NCBI RefSeq assembly: GCF_030345095.1
Contig: NZ_CP128360.1
Coordinates: 1-64,000 of the forward strand
Source of the DNA: Solwaraspora sp. WMMA2056
GTDB lineage: Bacteria; Actinomycetota; Actinomycetes; Mycobacteriales; Micromonosporaceae
Reading direction: 5' to 3'
DNA length: 64,000 nucleotides
Positions 53,914 through 61,820 of this stretch are shown here, in pieces. The translations under genes and the position numbers were made by a program. Position 1 is the stretch's first letter. Each line of letters starts with the position of its first letter. The notes under the pieces are model-generated. The model saw only the letters and a program-made list of their open reading frames with translations. It was not told the DNA's origin and made no database searches.

Positions 53914-54930
53914 GTGCGCGTGGCCAGGGAACGTCCGACGCTGGAGGCGGTGGCCCGCCGGGCGGGCGTGTCCCGGGCCACCGTCTCCCGGGTGGTGAAC
54001 GGCTCCACCACCGTCGCCGAACCGATCCAGGACGCGGTGCGCCGGGCGGTCCAGGAGCTGGGGTACGTCCCCAACCTGGCCGCCCGCAGCCTGGTCACCC
54101 AGCGGACCGACTCGATGGGGCTGATCCTGCCGGAGACCGCCACCCGGGTCTTCTCCGACGACCAGGTCTTCCCCGGCATCATCCACGGCGTCAGCCAGGA
54201 GCTTGAGGCCGCCGACAAGCAGCTGGTGCTGATGATGGCCGGCTCGGCGAGCAGCCACGACCGGGTCGAGCGGTACGCGATGGGCCGCCACGTCGACGGG
54301 GTCATGTTCGCCTCGATCCACGGCGTCGACCCGATGCCCGGCACCCTGGCCCGCAGCGGCCTGCCGGTGGTGTGCAGCGGCCGGCCGATGGGTCAGATCA
54401 GCGCCGGGGTGCCGTACGTCGACGTGGAGAACGAGGCCGGTGCCGAACGGGCGGTGCGCTACCTGCTCGAGTCCGGCCGTCAGCGGGTGGCGACGATCGC
54501 CGGCCCGCAGGACATGATCGCCGGCGTGGACCGGCTCGCCGGTTACCGTACGGTGATCCGGGCGACCGGTGGCCGGTCGCTGGTCGCCACCGGCGACTTC
54601 ACCCGCGACTCCGGGGCGGTCGCGATGCGCCAGCTCCTCGACGACGACCCGGCGTTGGACGCGGTCTTCGTCGCCTCCGACCTGATGGCCCACGGCGCGA
54701 TCCGTACGCTGCGTGACGCCGGCCGACGGGTGCCCGACGACGTCGCCGTCATCGGATTCGACGACATCGAGATGGCCAGCTACATGGACCCGGCGCTGAC
54801 CACCGTCCGTCAGCCGATCCAGGAGATCGGCCGGACGATGGCCCGGCTGCTGCTGCGGCTGGCCGACGGCGAGTCCGTCGAGCCGACCGTGGTGCTGCCC
54901 ACCGAGCTCGTCCGCCGCGACTCGGCCTGA
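53914..54930 (+). CDS. cebR: LacI-family transcriptional repressor CebR
   Basis: 338 residues. The HTH is LEAVARRAGVSRATVSRVVNG with the LacI hinge LGYVPNLAARSLVTQ, followed by a periplasmic-binding-like effector domain (GLILPETATRVFSDDQ, VAVIGFDDIEMASYMDPALT). In Streptomyces CebR represses cebEFG-bglC and is induced by cello-oligosaccharides. Two matching operators flank the promoter upstream of cebE. GGGGAG lies five bases before the GTG start. It may be read from the operon promoter, giving feedback. Confidence 0.93.
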   Translation: MRVARERPTLEAVARRAGVSRATVSRVVNGSTTVAEPIQDAVRRAVQELGYVPNLAARSLVTQRTDSMGLILPETATRVFSDDQVFPGIIHGVSQELEAADKQLVLMMAGSASSHDRVERYAMGRHVDGVMFASIHGVDPMPGTLARSGLPVVCSGRPMGQISAGVPYVDVENEAGAERAVRYLLESGRQRVATIAGPQDMIAGVDRLAGYRTVIRATGGRSLVATGDFTRDSGAVAMRQLLDDDPALDAVFVASDLMAHGAIRTLRDAGRRVPDDVAVIGFDDIEMASYMDPALTTVRQPIQEIGRTMARLLLRLADGESVEPTVVLPTELVRRDSA

Positions 54931-55175
54931 CCTCCCTTTCTGACCCTTTCCGACCTTCCTGACCTTGGCTGACGGGGTACGCGCGGTTCGCGTGATCATG
55001 CAGATGAGCGCATTCGACGAAGCCGCTGGTCAGCCGCAATTCAATCTATACTTTTCATTGTCATCGCAGGTCGGCGCAGCTCCAGCCAGTCGGTGCAACC
55101 GAATAACATGGCATTGCCGCAAGCAAATATGATAGCTACGGTGTCCCCACATCCACAGCAGGGAAGGGGACATTC
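54931..55175. other. Upstream region of the small secreted protein gene
   Basis: These 245 bases are relatively A+T-rich from about 55035 on, unlike their surroundings. They begin with a pyrimidine tract holding repeated CTGACC or CCGACC steps (54931-54975). A promoter is likely before 55176, but I cannot fix its hexamers. Confidence 0.3.
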
Positions 55176-55499
55176 ATGCGTACTCTCGCGAGAGCCGCCG
55201 TCACCGCTGCCATGGTCGTGGGCGCGATGGCCGCCACCGGCACCGCAGCGGTCGCCGCCGAGTCGTCGACCAGCACCCGGGTCGACGCGACGACGAGCGC
55301 CGCTGCCGTCGACTGGTACTACGGCTACGGCAGCGGAACCACTGCGAGCAGCGCGGCCTGGAACGCCAAGTACCAGGCTGAAATCTGGGCACAGATCGAC
55401 GGCTACATCCCCATCATCGACTGTTTCGTCGTCAGTTCGTACACCAACAAGATCACCGACACCTACTACACCGCGAACGTCACGCTGATCTGCTACTGA
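55176..55499 (+). CDS. Small secreted protein of unknown function
   Basis: 107 residues. A signal peptide (MRTLARAAVTAAMVVGAMAA..., cleavage probably near TAAVAAES, about 28) is followed by an Ala/Ser/Thr-rich stretch and a compact Tyr-rich domain (WYYGYGSGTTASSAAWNAKY, then IIDCFVVSSYTNKITDTYY). Two Cys (DCF and the penultimate LICY) could form one disulfide. I recognise no family. AGGGAAGGGG precedes the ATG. A nested stem-loop follows. Confidence 0.75.
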   Translation: MRTLARAAVTAAMVVGAMAATGTAAVAAESSTSTRVDATTSAAAVDWYYGYGSGTTASSAAWNAKYQAEIWAQIDGYIPIIDCFVVSSYTNKITDTYYTANVTLICY

Positions 55500-55515
55500 G
55501 CGGGGCCGCCGGGCC

Positions 55516-55586
55516 GATACCCGCCACGAACAGTATTCCCGTAGGGAATAACTATTCCTCACCGGAATACCAGCGTGGCGGGTATC
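55516..55586. terminator. Nested inverted repeats at a convergent gene junction
   Basis: The outer stem is 13 perfect base pairs, GATACCCGCCACG (55516-55528) with CGTGGCGGGTATC (55574-55586). The next is GTATTCC (55533-55539) with GGAATAC (55564-55570). Within lie two 17-bp palindromes of the same form: TATTCCCGTAGGGAATA (55534-55550) and TATTCCTCACCGGAATA (55553-55569). It follows the secreted-protein gene by 16 bases and includes part of the stop of the facing monooxygenase gene. A bidirectional terminator is most likely. Confidence 0.75.
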
Positions 55587-57201
55587 AGTCTCCCGGACCC
55601 GCACCGGACACCCGGCCGCGCGTCCGCGCACTGGTCCCGATCGCCGGGCCGAACCAGCGGATGAGAGCGTCGCGCAGCTCGTCCGGGTCCGGGTCGTCGG
55701 CGCTCGACGCCCACGCGACGTAGCAGTCCGGGCGCAGCAGCAGCGCGGTCGGCGGCGTACTCCCGTCCAGCGCGGTGACCAGGTCGATCTTTCCCGCGAT
55801 CACGTCGACCCGGTCGTGCCACGGTCCGGCGACGGCGGCGAGGCTGCCGGTGGCGTCGAGCAGCAACGGCCGAGCGGTCCGGGTCGCCTCCGCCAGCCGT
55901 ACCGCCCCGGTGTCGGCGTGCAGCATCAGGTCCGGTGCCCACCGGCCGACCAACGGCCCGCCGGGCACCCCCATGTCGTACCGCAGATCCGCGCCGACCA
56001 GCAGGTCGGCGACCCGCGCGGCGTTCTCCGGTACGGCGAGCAGCTCGCCGACGAACGTCCGCAGCGCAGTGACGTCGCTGCCCGGCGCGATCAGCGCCGA
56101 CTGCGCCTGGGTCGACATCGTGACCCGCTGCGCCGCCGGGCGGCGTTCGGTCTCGTACGTGTCGAGCAGCCCGTCGGGTGCCCAACCGCGCAGCCGCGCC
56201 GCGAGCTTCCAGCCCAGGTTGATCGCGTCCTGCAGGCCGAGGTTCAGCCCGGGGCCGCCGATCGGCGGGTGCACGTGCGCGGCGTCGCCGAGCAGCAGGA
56301 CACGTCCGGACCGGTAGCGATCGGCGATCCGGGTGTTGCCGCCGATCAGGCGGCGCAGCAGGTGTGGTCCATCGCCGGCCGGCGGGCCGAACGGCACGTC
56401 GGCGCCGAGCACCCGGGCGACGCTGGCCTGCATCTCGGCCAGGCTCATCCGCGTGTCGCCGTAGTCGGTCGATTGGGGCCACTCGACCGTGGTGACGGCC
56501 GGCTGGCGGCCGGGGAACGGTGCCCAGACGATCAGCCCGTGTTCGGTGCGGGTGTGTCGAAACGGCGGGACGACGCCGTACCCGGGCACCGCCAGACCGC
56601 CGGTCGCCGGGTCGACCAGGTCGGCGGTCACGCCGACATGGGCGCTACGGCTGACCGAGCTGTCGACGGTCACGCCGGGGAAGCCGATGCCGGCAGCCTT
56701 GCGGACGGCGCTCTGCCCGCCGTCCGCGCCGACCAGGTACCGGCCGGTCAGTTCGGTGCCGTCGGCGAGCGTCGCCGTCACCGAGTCCGGGTGCTGGGTC
56801 AGCCCGGTGACCGCGCAGCCGCGCCTGACCTCCACGCCCAGCTCAGCGGCCTGTTCGGCGAGCAGCTGCTCGAGGCGGGGCTGTGGAACGGGCAGCGTGT
56901 AGAGCGGGTTGTCAGGCACCTGGCTGAGGTCAAGTGGCAGTGCCCCGAAGACGTACCGTGGTTGCGGTTGTGGTTGCGTCGGGGCCGGCTGGCCGGGGAC
57001 GTGCTGGTCGTCGACGATCCGTTGGTAGAGCCCGCGTCGGTCGAGCATCCGGACGACCTGGCCGACCAACCCGTTGGCCCGCTGCTCGGTGGTCGGCCCG
57101 GTCCGCCGTTCGCAGACGACCGGCCGGACGCCGGCGAGGGCCAGCTCGCAGGCGAGCATCAGGCCGTTCGGTCCGGCGCCAGCGATGATCACATCGATCA
57201 T
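55585..57201 (-). CDS. FAD-dependent aromatic monooxygenase (PheA/TfdB type)
   Basis: 538 residues. The FAD motif DVIIAGAGPNGLMLACELALAG begins the protein; the middle DG-type motif is YLVGADGGQSAVRKAAG and the second FAD motif is GRVLLLGDAAHVHPPIGG with GLNLGLQDAINLGWKLAA. It resembles hydroxylases of phenols or aromatic polyketides, such as rifampicin or tetracycline monooxygenases and RdmE. Substrate unknown. AAAGGA precedes the ATG. The TetR gene 128 bases upstream on the same strand probably controls it. Confidence 0.9.
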   Translation of the reverse strand: MIDVIIAGAGPNGLMLACELALAGVRPVVCERRTGPTTEQRANGLVGQVVRMLDRRGLYQRIVDDQHVPGQPAPTQPQPQPRYVFGALPLDLSQVPDNPLYTLPVPQPRLEQLLAEQAAELGVEVRRGCAVTGLTQHPDSVTATLADGTELTGRYLVGADGGQSAVRKAAGIGFPGVTVDSSVSRSAHVGVTADLVDPATGGLAVPGYGVVPPFRHTRTEHGLIVWAPFPGRQPAVTTVEWPQSTDYGDTRMSLAEMQASVARVLGADVPFGPPAGDGPHLLRRLIGGNTRIADRYRSGRVLLLGDAAHVHPPIGGPGLNLGLQDAINLGWKLAARLRGWAPDGLLDTYETERRPAAQRVTMSTQAQSALIAPGSDVTALRTFVGELLAVPENAARVADLLVGADLRYDMGVPGGPLVGRWAPDLMLHADTGAVRLAEATRTARPLLLDATGSLAAVAGPWHDRVDVIAGKIDLVTALDGSTPPTALLLRPDCYVAWASSADDPDPDELRDALIRWFGPAIGTSARTRGRVSGAGPGD

Positions 57202-57232
57202 TACAAGATCCTTTCTGGGGTACGGAGAACCC

Positions 57233-57259
57233 GCCGGTCGCCGCGTCGCGGCGACCGGC
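57233..57259 (-). terminator. Perfect 12-bp hairpin between tetR and the monooxygenase gene
   Basis: GCCGGTCGCCGC (57233-57244) and GCGGCGACCGGC (57248-57259) form a 12-bp stem with a 3-base loop. It lies after the TetR gene and before the monooxygenase start, so it could attenuate or separate the two transcripts. Confidence 0.55.
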
Positions 57260-57326
57260 CCTGGTGTTCCGGGCTGGACCGGGGCCGGTGACCGGCCCCT
57301 GGTGTTCCGAGGTGGACTGGAGCTGG
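57253..57326. repeat. Imperfect 37-bp direct repeat
   Basis: Two adjacent copies share GACCGGCCCTGGTGTTCCG-type sequence, starting at 57253 and 57290. They fill the gap between the TetR stop and the hairpin. No function is evident. Confidence 0.6.
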
Positions 57327-57329
57327 CGG

Positions 57330-57950
57330 TCAGCGTGTGACAGGCACCGGCAGCCCAGCGGCCAGTTGGGTCAACGCGTCGGAGAGCAGTCGTTCCATCG
57401 ACACCGGCGGGTCGGCGTACACGAAGTGCCGCATCGCGGTGTTGACCGCGGCGCTGACCGCCGCCGCGACCAGGTTCGGGTACAGGTCCTGCTTGACGTC
57501 GGTGCCGGTCCGTTCGGCGACGGCCACGGCCAGCTCGGCCTCGGCGGCCGCGACGGCGCGCAGCATCTCGCCCTGCAGCGCCGGCTCGGCGAGCATCACC
57601 TTGAGCCCGCTCACCCAGTCGGCGTGGTCGCCCGGCGGTGCCTGCTCGACCTCCGGACCCGGCTCGAACTGCACCATTGCCGCCGCCCGGATCGCCGCCC
57701 ACAGTGGCTCGTCGGCCGGGCGGGCCCGGAGCTCGTCGGCCAGCCGCAGACTGCGGTCGAGGTGCCGGGCGGCGATCGCCTCGGCCTTGCTGGAGAAGTA
57801 GTTGTTGAACGTACGGGCAGACACCCCGACGGCCTGCGCGATGTCGTCGACCAGCACGTCGTCGAAGCCGCGCTCGACGGTCAGCCGGATCGCCGCCCAG
57901 CTCAGCGCCGCCCTGGTCGCCGCCTTCTTCCGCTCCCGCAGCCCGCTCAC
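57330..57950 (-). CDS. TetR/AcrR-family regulator
   Basis: 206 residues. The HTH is VDDIAQAVGVSARTFNNYFSSK in the usual N-terminal position; the rest is a ligand-binding helical domain. The GTG start lies six bases after a -10-like TAGCGT, so the mRNA may be leaderless. A perfect 15-bp palindrome just upstream is the likely operator. The neighbouring monooxygenase is the likely target. Confidence 0.9.
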   Translation of the reverse strand: MSGLRERKKAATRAALSWAAIRLTVERGFDDVLVDDIAQAVGVSARTFNNYFSSKAEAIAARHLDRSLRLADELRARPADEPLWAAIRAAAMVQFEPGPEVEQAPPGDHADWVSGLKVMLAEPALQGEMLRAVAAAEAELAVAVAERTGTDVKQDLYPNLVAAAVSAAVNTAMRHFVYADPPVSMERLLSDALTQLAAGLPVPVTR

Positions 57951-57969
57951 ACCACGACGCTAGCACAAC

Positions 57970-57984
57970 TTGCGTGACACGCAA
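57970..57984. promoter_or_regulatory. Palindromic operator of the TetR gene
   Basis: TTGCGTGACACGCAA is a perfect palindrome around a single A, 20 bases upstream of the GTG start. On the minus strand its TTGCGT may be the -35, followed after 16 bases by TAGCGT as -10. Autorepression is expected. Confidence 0.7.
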
Positions 57985-58005
57985 ATATTCGCGGCACGCA
58001 CTTTT

Positions 58006-58587
58006 CTAGTCGTGGGTAGGCGATGAGGTCAGACGTTTCATCGCCGTCAGGGTCTGGTCGATGGTGGCTGGGAGGTCAGGGTCGCCGTGCTGGTCGAGCC
58101 AGCGGGTCACCGCGATCCGGAACGTGGTCACAGCGATCTCGGCCGCCAGCCGGGCGGTCAGGTCGTCGCTGCCGCGATCGCGGAAGCCCTGCTCCATGGC
58201 CTGCGACAGCAGCGAGAACTTGCGCAGCTCGCGCTCCTGCAGGGCGGGTTCGGCGCCGATCACGGCACGTCGGCGGAGCAGGTAGTCGAGGCTGCGGCCC
58301 TCGAAGATCGCGGACGCGGCGGGGGGCAGGCCCGTGGCGATCAGCTCCATCGGGCCGAGCGACCGCGGGGCCCCGGTCATGAGGCGGGCCACCTGCTCGG
58401 GCATCGACTCCTCGCCAGCGAACAGCACCTCCCGCTTGTCGGCGAAGTGCCGGAAGAACGTACGGGTGGTGAGCCCGGCCCGTGCCGTGATCTGCGGCAC
58501 GGTGGTCTCGGTGAAGCCCTGCTCGAGGAAGAGATCGAGCGCGGCCCGCTCGAGCCGTTCCCGCGCCCCCGGCTGCCATCGACCCAT
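58006..58587 (-). CDS. TetR-family regulator
   Basis: 193 residues from the ATG at 58587 (MGRWQPGARERLERAALDLF). The HTH is VPQITARAGLTTRTFFRHFADK. Upstream in-frame starts would cross the operator region and are less likely. It is divergent from a saccharopine-dehydrogenase-like gene with two similar operator copies between them, so it probably represses both. Confidence 0.88.
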   Translation of the reverse strand: MGRWQPGARERLERAALDLFLEQGFTETTVPQITARAGLTTRTFFRHFADKREVLFAGEESMPEQVARLMTGAPRSLGPMELIATGLPPAASAIFEGRSLDYLLRRRAVIGAEPALQERELRKFSLLSQAMEQGFRDRGSDDLTARLAAEIAVTTFRIAVTRWLDQHGDPDLPATIDQTLTAMKRLTSSPTHD

Positions 58588-58607
58588 GCCGCACATCCTA
58601 GTGATGA

Positions 58608-58621
58608 CACGACGTGTCGTG
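58608..58621. promoter_or_regulatory. TetR operator copy 1
   Basis: CACGACGTGTCGTG, 6-bp perfect arms around GT, inside a direct repeat AGTGATGACAYGACGTGYCR shared with copy 2. It lies 21 bases before the tetR start. Confidence 0.68.
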
Positions 58622-58638
58622 CCGTGCAATAGTGATGA

Positions 58639-58652
58639 CATGACGTGCCATG
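58639..58652. promoter_or_regulatory. TetR operator copy 2
   Basis: CATGACGTGCCATG, same layout as copy 1 but 31 bases away, almost three helical turns, so both face the same side of the DNA. It ends 17 bases before the divergent gene start and would cover its promoter. Confidence 0.65.
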
Positions 58653-58668
58653 ACTGATGGAGGCGAAC

Positions 58669-59725
58669 ATGGCGGGTGAGATCTGGGTGCTCGGCGCGAC
58701 CGGCCGGGTCGGCCGGCAGGCGGTGCAGCGCCTGCGGCAGGCCGGCACCGAGGTGGTGGTGGTCGGCCGCGACCGGGAGCGGCTGACCCGAACGGTTCCG
58801 GACACCCGGGCGGTGACCGGCTCACTCGACGAGGTCTGCGCGCGGCTCGCCGCCGAGTCGCCGGCCGTCGTGATCAACACGGTGGGCCCGTTCGCGGTCA
58901 CCGCGCCGCAGGTCGCGCGGGCCTGCCCGGCCGGCACCCACTACGTCGACGTCGGCAACGAGCTGAGCGCGTTCGAGTCGCTGCACGCCATGCACCGGGA
59001 GGCGGCGGCGACCGGTCGCACCCTGGTCTGCGGGGCGGGCTTCGGTGTGCTCGCGACCGAGAGCATCCTGCTGCACCTGCTGGCGGGCGAGGAAAAACCT
59101 TCCCGGGTACGCATCGACGCGCTCGCGTCGGTCGAGGTCGAACCAGGTGCCCTCGGCGAAGCCCTGACCGCCCACCATCGTGCAGGCGCTGCGCGACGGC
59201 GGTCGCGAAGTGCGACAGGGCCGGTTGGTACGCGTCCGGGCCGGCGGTGCCGCCGAGCGGTTGACCACCCCCGACGGCGACCTGGTCACCACCGCCGCCA
59301 TGGGCAGCGGCGAACTCTTCGCGGCCTGGCAGGCCAGCGGCGCCCCGTCGGTGATCGGCGCCTCGGCTCTCGCCCCCGGCACCCCGGCCGCCCGCGCGGC
59401 GACGTCGGCGGCCGGTGGTCTGCTGCGGCTGCCCGGCCTTGCCGCCTTCGCCACCCGGCGACTCGCCCGCGTCACCACGACCACGGCCCGGGAGCGCCCA
59501 CGCCGGTCGTCCTGGGGCCGCGCCCGGGTCGAATGGCCGTCCGGCCGCGTACGGGAGGGCTGGCTGCGCACCGGCGAGGCCATGACGTTCACGGCCGACG
59601 CCGTCGTCGAGGTGGCCCAGCGCCTGACCAAGGGCGAGGGCCGTCCCGGCGCGTACACCCCGGCCAGGCTCTTCGGCCCTGAGGTGGCGCTGGCCGCCGG
59701 CGCCGAGTTCGTCGTCCCGGACTAA
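58669..59725 (+). pseudogene. Saccharopine dehydrogenase-like NAD(P)-binding protein, frameshifted
   Basis: The first frame (58669 to about 59173) encodes MAGEIWVLGATGRVGRQAVQ, VVINTVGPFAVTAPQVARAC, GTHYVDVGNELSAFE and LVCGAGFGVLATESIL, the N-terminal Rossmann half of a saccharopine-dehydrogenase/trans-acting-enoyl-reductase-type protein. One extra C in CCC at 59171-59173 shifts the frame; the second frame continues IVQALRDGGREVRQGRL to a normal end at 59725. Restored length would be 351 residues. GGAGG lies five bases before ATG 58669. It may be broken in this strain or a sequencing error. Its operators suggest control by the divergent TetR. Confidence 0.85.
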
Positions 59726-59745
59726 GTTCGCGTCGCCGGAACCAG

Positions 59746-59753
59746 TGCTAGCA
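59746..59753. promoter_or_regulatory. Possible operator of the FitAB-like module
   Basis: TGCTAGCA, an 8-bp palindrome 41 bases before the antitoxin start, resembles the TGCTATCA half-site recognised by gonococcal FitA. Autoregulation is usual for such pairs. Confidence 0.3.
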
Positions 59754-59793
59754 TTGCTGTCAGACCACGGACGACGCAGCGATCTGGAGCACG

Positions 59794-60045
59794 ATGATGG
59801 CGGCTCTGAGCATCCGGGACCTGGATGATTCGGTGAAGGAGAAGCTCCGTATCCGCGCAGCGCGGCACGGTCGGTCGATGGAGGCGGAGGTCCGCGCGAT
59901 CCTGACCGCAGTAGTCACTGAGGAGCCGACCCACCCGGATCTCTTCAGCGCGCTCACCGAACGGTTCGCGCAACTCGGCGGCGCCGATCTGGACATCCCA
60001 GCTCGAGCCACCCGACCCCGCGCGGCCGACTTCACCGCACAATGA
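59794..60045 (+). CDS. FitA-like ribbon-helix-helix antitoxin
   Basis: 83 residues. The RHH DNA-binding part is MAALSIRDLDDSVKEKLRIR followed by AARHGRSMEAEVRAILTAVV, typical of FitA/VapB-type antitoxins. The C-terminal tail (LDIPARATRPRAADF) would wrap the toxin. It overlaps the toxin gene in ATGA. Starts at ATG 59794 or 59797. Confidence 0.9.
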   Translation: MMAALSIRDLDDSVKEKLRIRAARHGRSMEAEVRAILTAVVTEEPTHPDLFSALTERFAQLGGADLDIPARATRPRAADFTAQ

Positions 60046-60467
60046 TCGTCCTCGACACCAACGTCGTCTCCGAGCTCATGCGCGCCGAGCCGGCACCCGC
60101 CGTTCTTCGGTGGCTACGGCGGGACCCGGCCGGCGGCCTGTACACCACGACCGTCACCGTTGCCGAGATCCGTTACGGCATCGCGCGGCTGCCGGAGGGC
60201 CGCCGCCGCGAGTCACTCCACCAGGCCGCCAACGAGATCTTCGCGGCGTTCCCCCGCCAGGTCCTCCCTTTCGACCTGGCCGCCGCCAACGCGTACGCCG
60301 ACATTGTCTCCGGCCGGGAAAGGCTCGGTAACCCGATCGACGGCTTCGACGCCCAGATCGCCGCTATCTGCCGATCCCAGGCAGCGACCCTCGCCACCCG
60401 CAACGCCAAAGACTTCCTCGACACCGGCATCACAGTCGTCGACCCGTGGCAGGAAACCGCAAGCTGA
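60042..60467 (+). CDS. PIN-domain toxin, FitB/VapC-like
   Basis: 141 residues. PIN acidic residues are in MIVLDTNVVSELMR (Asp5), TVAEIRYGI (Glu), and GNPIDGFDAQIAAICR (Asp pair). LATRNAKDFLDTGITVVDPW is the usual C-terminal motif. The family cleaves RNA, often tRNA. It is coupled to the RHH antitoxin. Confidence 0.93.
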   Translation: MIVLDTNVVSELMRAEPAPAVLRWLRRDPAGGLYTTTVTVAEIRYGIARLPEGRRRESLHQAANEIFAAFPRQVLPFDLAAANAYADIVSGRERLGNPIDGFDAQIAAICRSQAATLATRNAKDFLDTGITVVDPWQETAS

Positions 60468-60660
60468 GATGGTCCTGGCGAGCCTCAGGCTCAGTACTGC
60501 CGGGACGCGGCGACGATGATCTCCCCACCGGGCGAGGAGCCGTCGGAAGTCGGTTGATCCGCCGAGTCATCACCTCCTGCAACCCAGGTCGTCCCCGAAC
60601 GCGCACGACGAACCCTACGTTGGAAGGCTTGGCCGGCCGGATCCATAGCAGCAGTCGCGC
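60468..60660. other. Gap between two convergent toxin genes
   Basis: 193 bases with no gene. A 13-bp palindrome GAGCCTCAGGCTC at 60480-60492 lies 12 bases after the first toxin stop and may help terminate it. Nothing else seen. Confidence 0.35.
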
Positions 60661-61095
60661 TCAGGTGCAGTCGTCGGCAGGCTGCCACGGGTTGATGATC
60701 TCGGCATCGGTGGGCGCGAAGTCGGCTACGTTGCGGGTGACGACCGGGATCCCGTGCACGAGGGCGGTGGCGGCGATGAGTAAGTCGCGCACGGGCTGCG
60801 GGTCGGGAACGTTGAGCATCGCGCTGCGCCGGGCGACCGCCGTGTCGACCGGGAGAACGCGCTCGGCGAACGCGGGCAACACCTGCGTTTCCAGCCAGCG
60901 ACGCAGGACCGCGCCCTGCGCCGGATCCCGGCGCTCGGCCAGCAGAACCCCGATCTCCAGCTCCTGCACGGTGATCGCCGACACGAACAGGCTGCCGGTC
61001 GAGGCGCTGGCGGCCCACGCAACAACGTTCTTGTCCGCTCTACCGGCCTTGGCCTTCCGCAGTTCGGACACCACGTTCGTATCGAGCAGGAACAT
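60661..61095 (-). CDS. PIN-domain toxin VapC-like
   Basis: 144 residues with PIN motifs MFLLDTNVVSELRKAK, ITVQELEIGV and PVRDLLIAATALVHGIPVVTRN, ending with ADFAPTDAEIINPW. It is distinct from the other PIN toxin 200 bases away. The ATG shares one base with the antitoxin stop (TGATG). Confidence 0.93.
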   Translation of the reverse strand: MFLLDTNVVSELRKAKAGRADKNVVAWAASASTGSLFVSAITVQELEIGVLLAERRDPAQGAVLRRWLETQVLPAFAERVLPVDTAVARRSAMLNVPDPQPVRDLLIAATALVHGIPVVTRNVADFAPTDAEIINPWQPADDCT

Positions 61096-61358
61096 CAGCT
61101 CAGGTCCGCCGGCCGGGCGAGATCACGCTGCGGCGAAACCTCGAACTCGATGTCCGCTTCGTCCGGAGACAGCCCGATCAGGTCGATAATGTTCTCTTGG
61201 CCCCCGGTCAACCGCTGGTAGTCCTCGAATGTCAGGAGCACGTGCGCCGGACGGCCCCGATCGGTGATGAAGACTGGCCCACTGCGAGCAGCGATCTTCG
61301 CCCGACCCGTGTCCTGGTTGAACTCACGACTCGACACCGTAGTAACGGTCAGTGCCAC
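61095..61358 (-). CDS. Phd/YefM-family antitoxin
   Basis: 87 residues: TTVSSREFNQDTGRAKIAAR then GPVFITDRGRPAHVLLTFED, the Phd/YefM signature, with an acidic C terminus (DEADIEFEVSPQRD) for toxin binding. Start set at GTG 61358; the GGGAGG just upstream is very close, and ATG 61439 is a less likely longer start. Partner of the VapC-like gene. Confidence 0.88.
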   Translation of the reverse strand: MALTVTTVSSREFNQDTGRAKIAARSGPVFITDRGRPAHVLLTFEDYQRLTGGQENIIDLIGLSPDEADIEFEVSPQRDLARPADLS

Positions 61359-61378
61359 CACCTCCCGACGACCAGCAA

Positions 61379-61394
61379 GTAGCAATGTTACTAC
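61379..61394. promoter_or_regulatory. AT-rich imperfect palindrome upstream of the Phd antitoxin
   Basis: GTAGCAATGTTACTAC has six of eight matching pairs and lies about 20 bases before the antitoxin start. It is a plausible Phd-type operator. Confidence 0.45.
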
Positions 61395-61820
61395 ATTCGG
61401 CCCTGAGTGTGGTACCGCCGACATGATCGTCGAACACATCCACCAACTTGCACTGACCGTACGGCCGACCGGACCAGCGGGTGAGGCACCCGCACCCCGA
61501 CCGGATTGCCCCTACCGGTTGCCGATCCACCCCACCTCGCCCACCCGACCCCAGGAGAGATGTGACCGACGACACACGGCACTCAAAGTGCTCAAATCGA
61601 TTTATTTCAGCCATTTAAAAAAAACCGTTCTCAACAATCTATTTGTGGAACCAATGGGGGGGCACCGCCCCTCGATCGCCACCCTCGCTACGTTTGCCTG
61701 AGGGCGCCGCCCCCCTAGGTACGACCGCCAGCAGGGGCCACGCCTGTGGTAGGTTTTCCACCGTGACCAACCACCGGGGGGGATCACGCAGAAAACCTTT
61801 AGGAGACGGGAGGCGAAGCC
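61395..61820. other. Non-coding lead-in of the low-GC islet
   Basis: 426 bases without a firm gene. They contain an A-tract (TTTAAAAAAAACC around 61614-61626), runs of seven G (61656-61662 area) and six C (61709-61714 area), and base composition unlike the rest of the window. Two tiny reading frames can be drawn: 18 codons at 61562-61618 after AGGAGAG, and 21 codons at 61763-61828 ending inside the next gene. Neither is certain. Confidence 0.35.
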
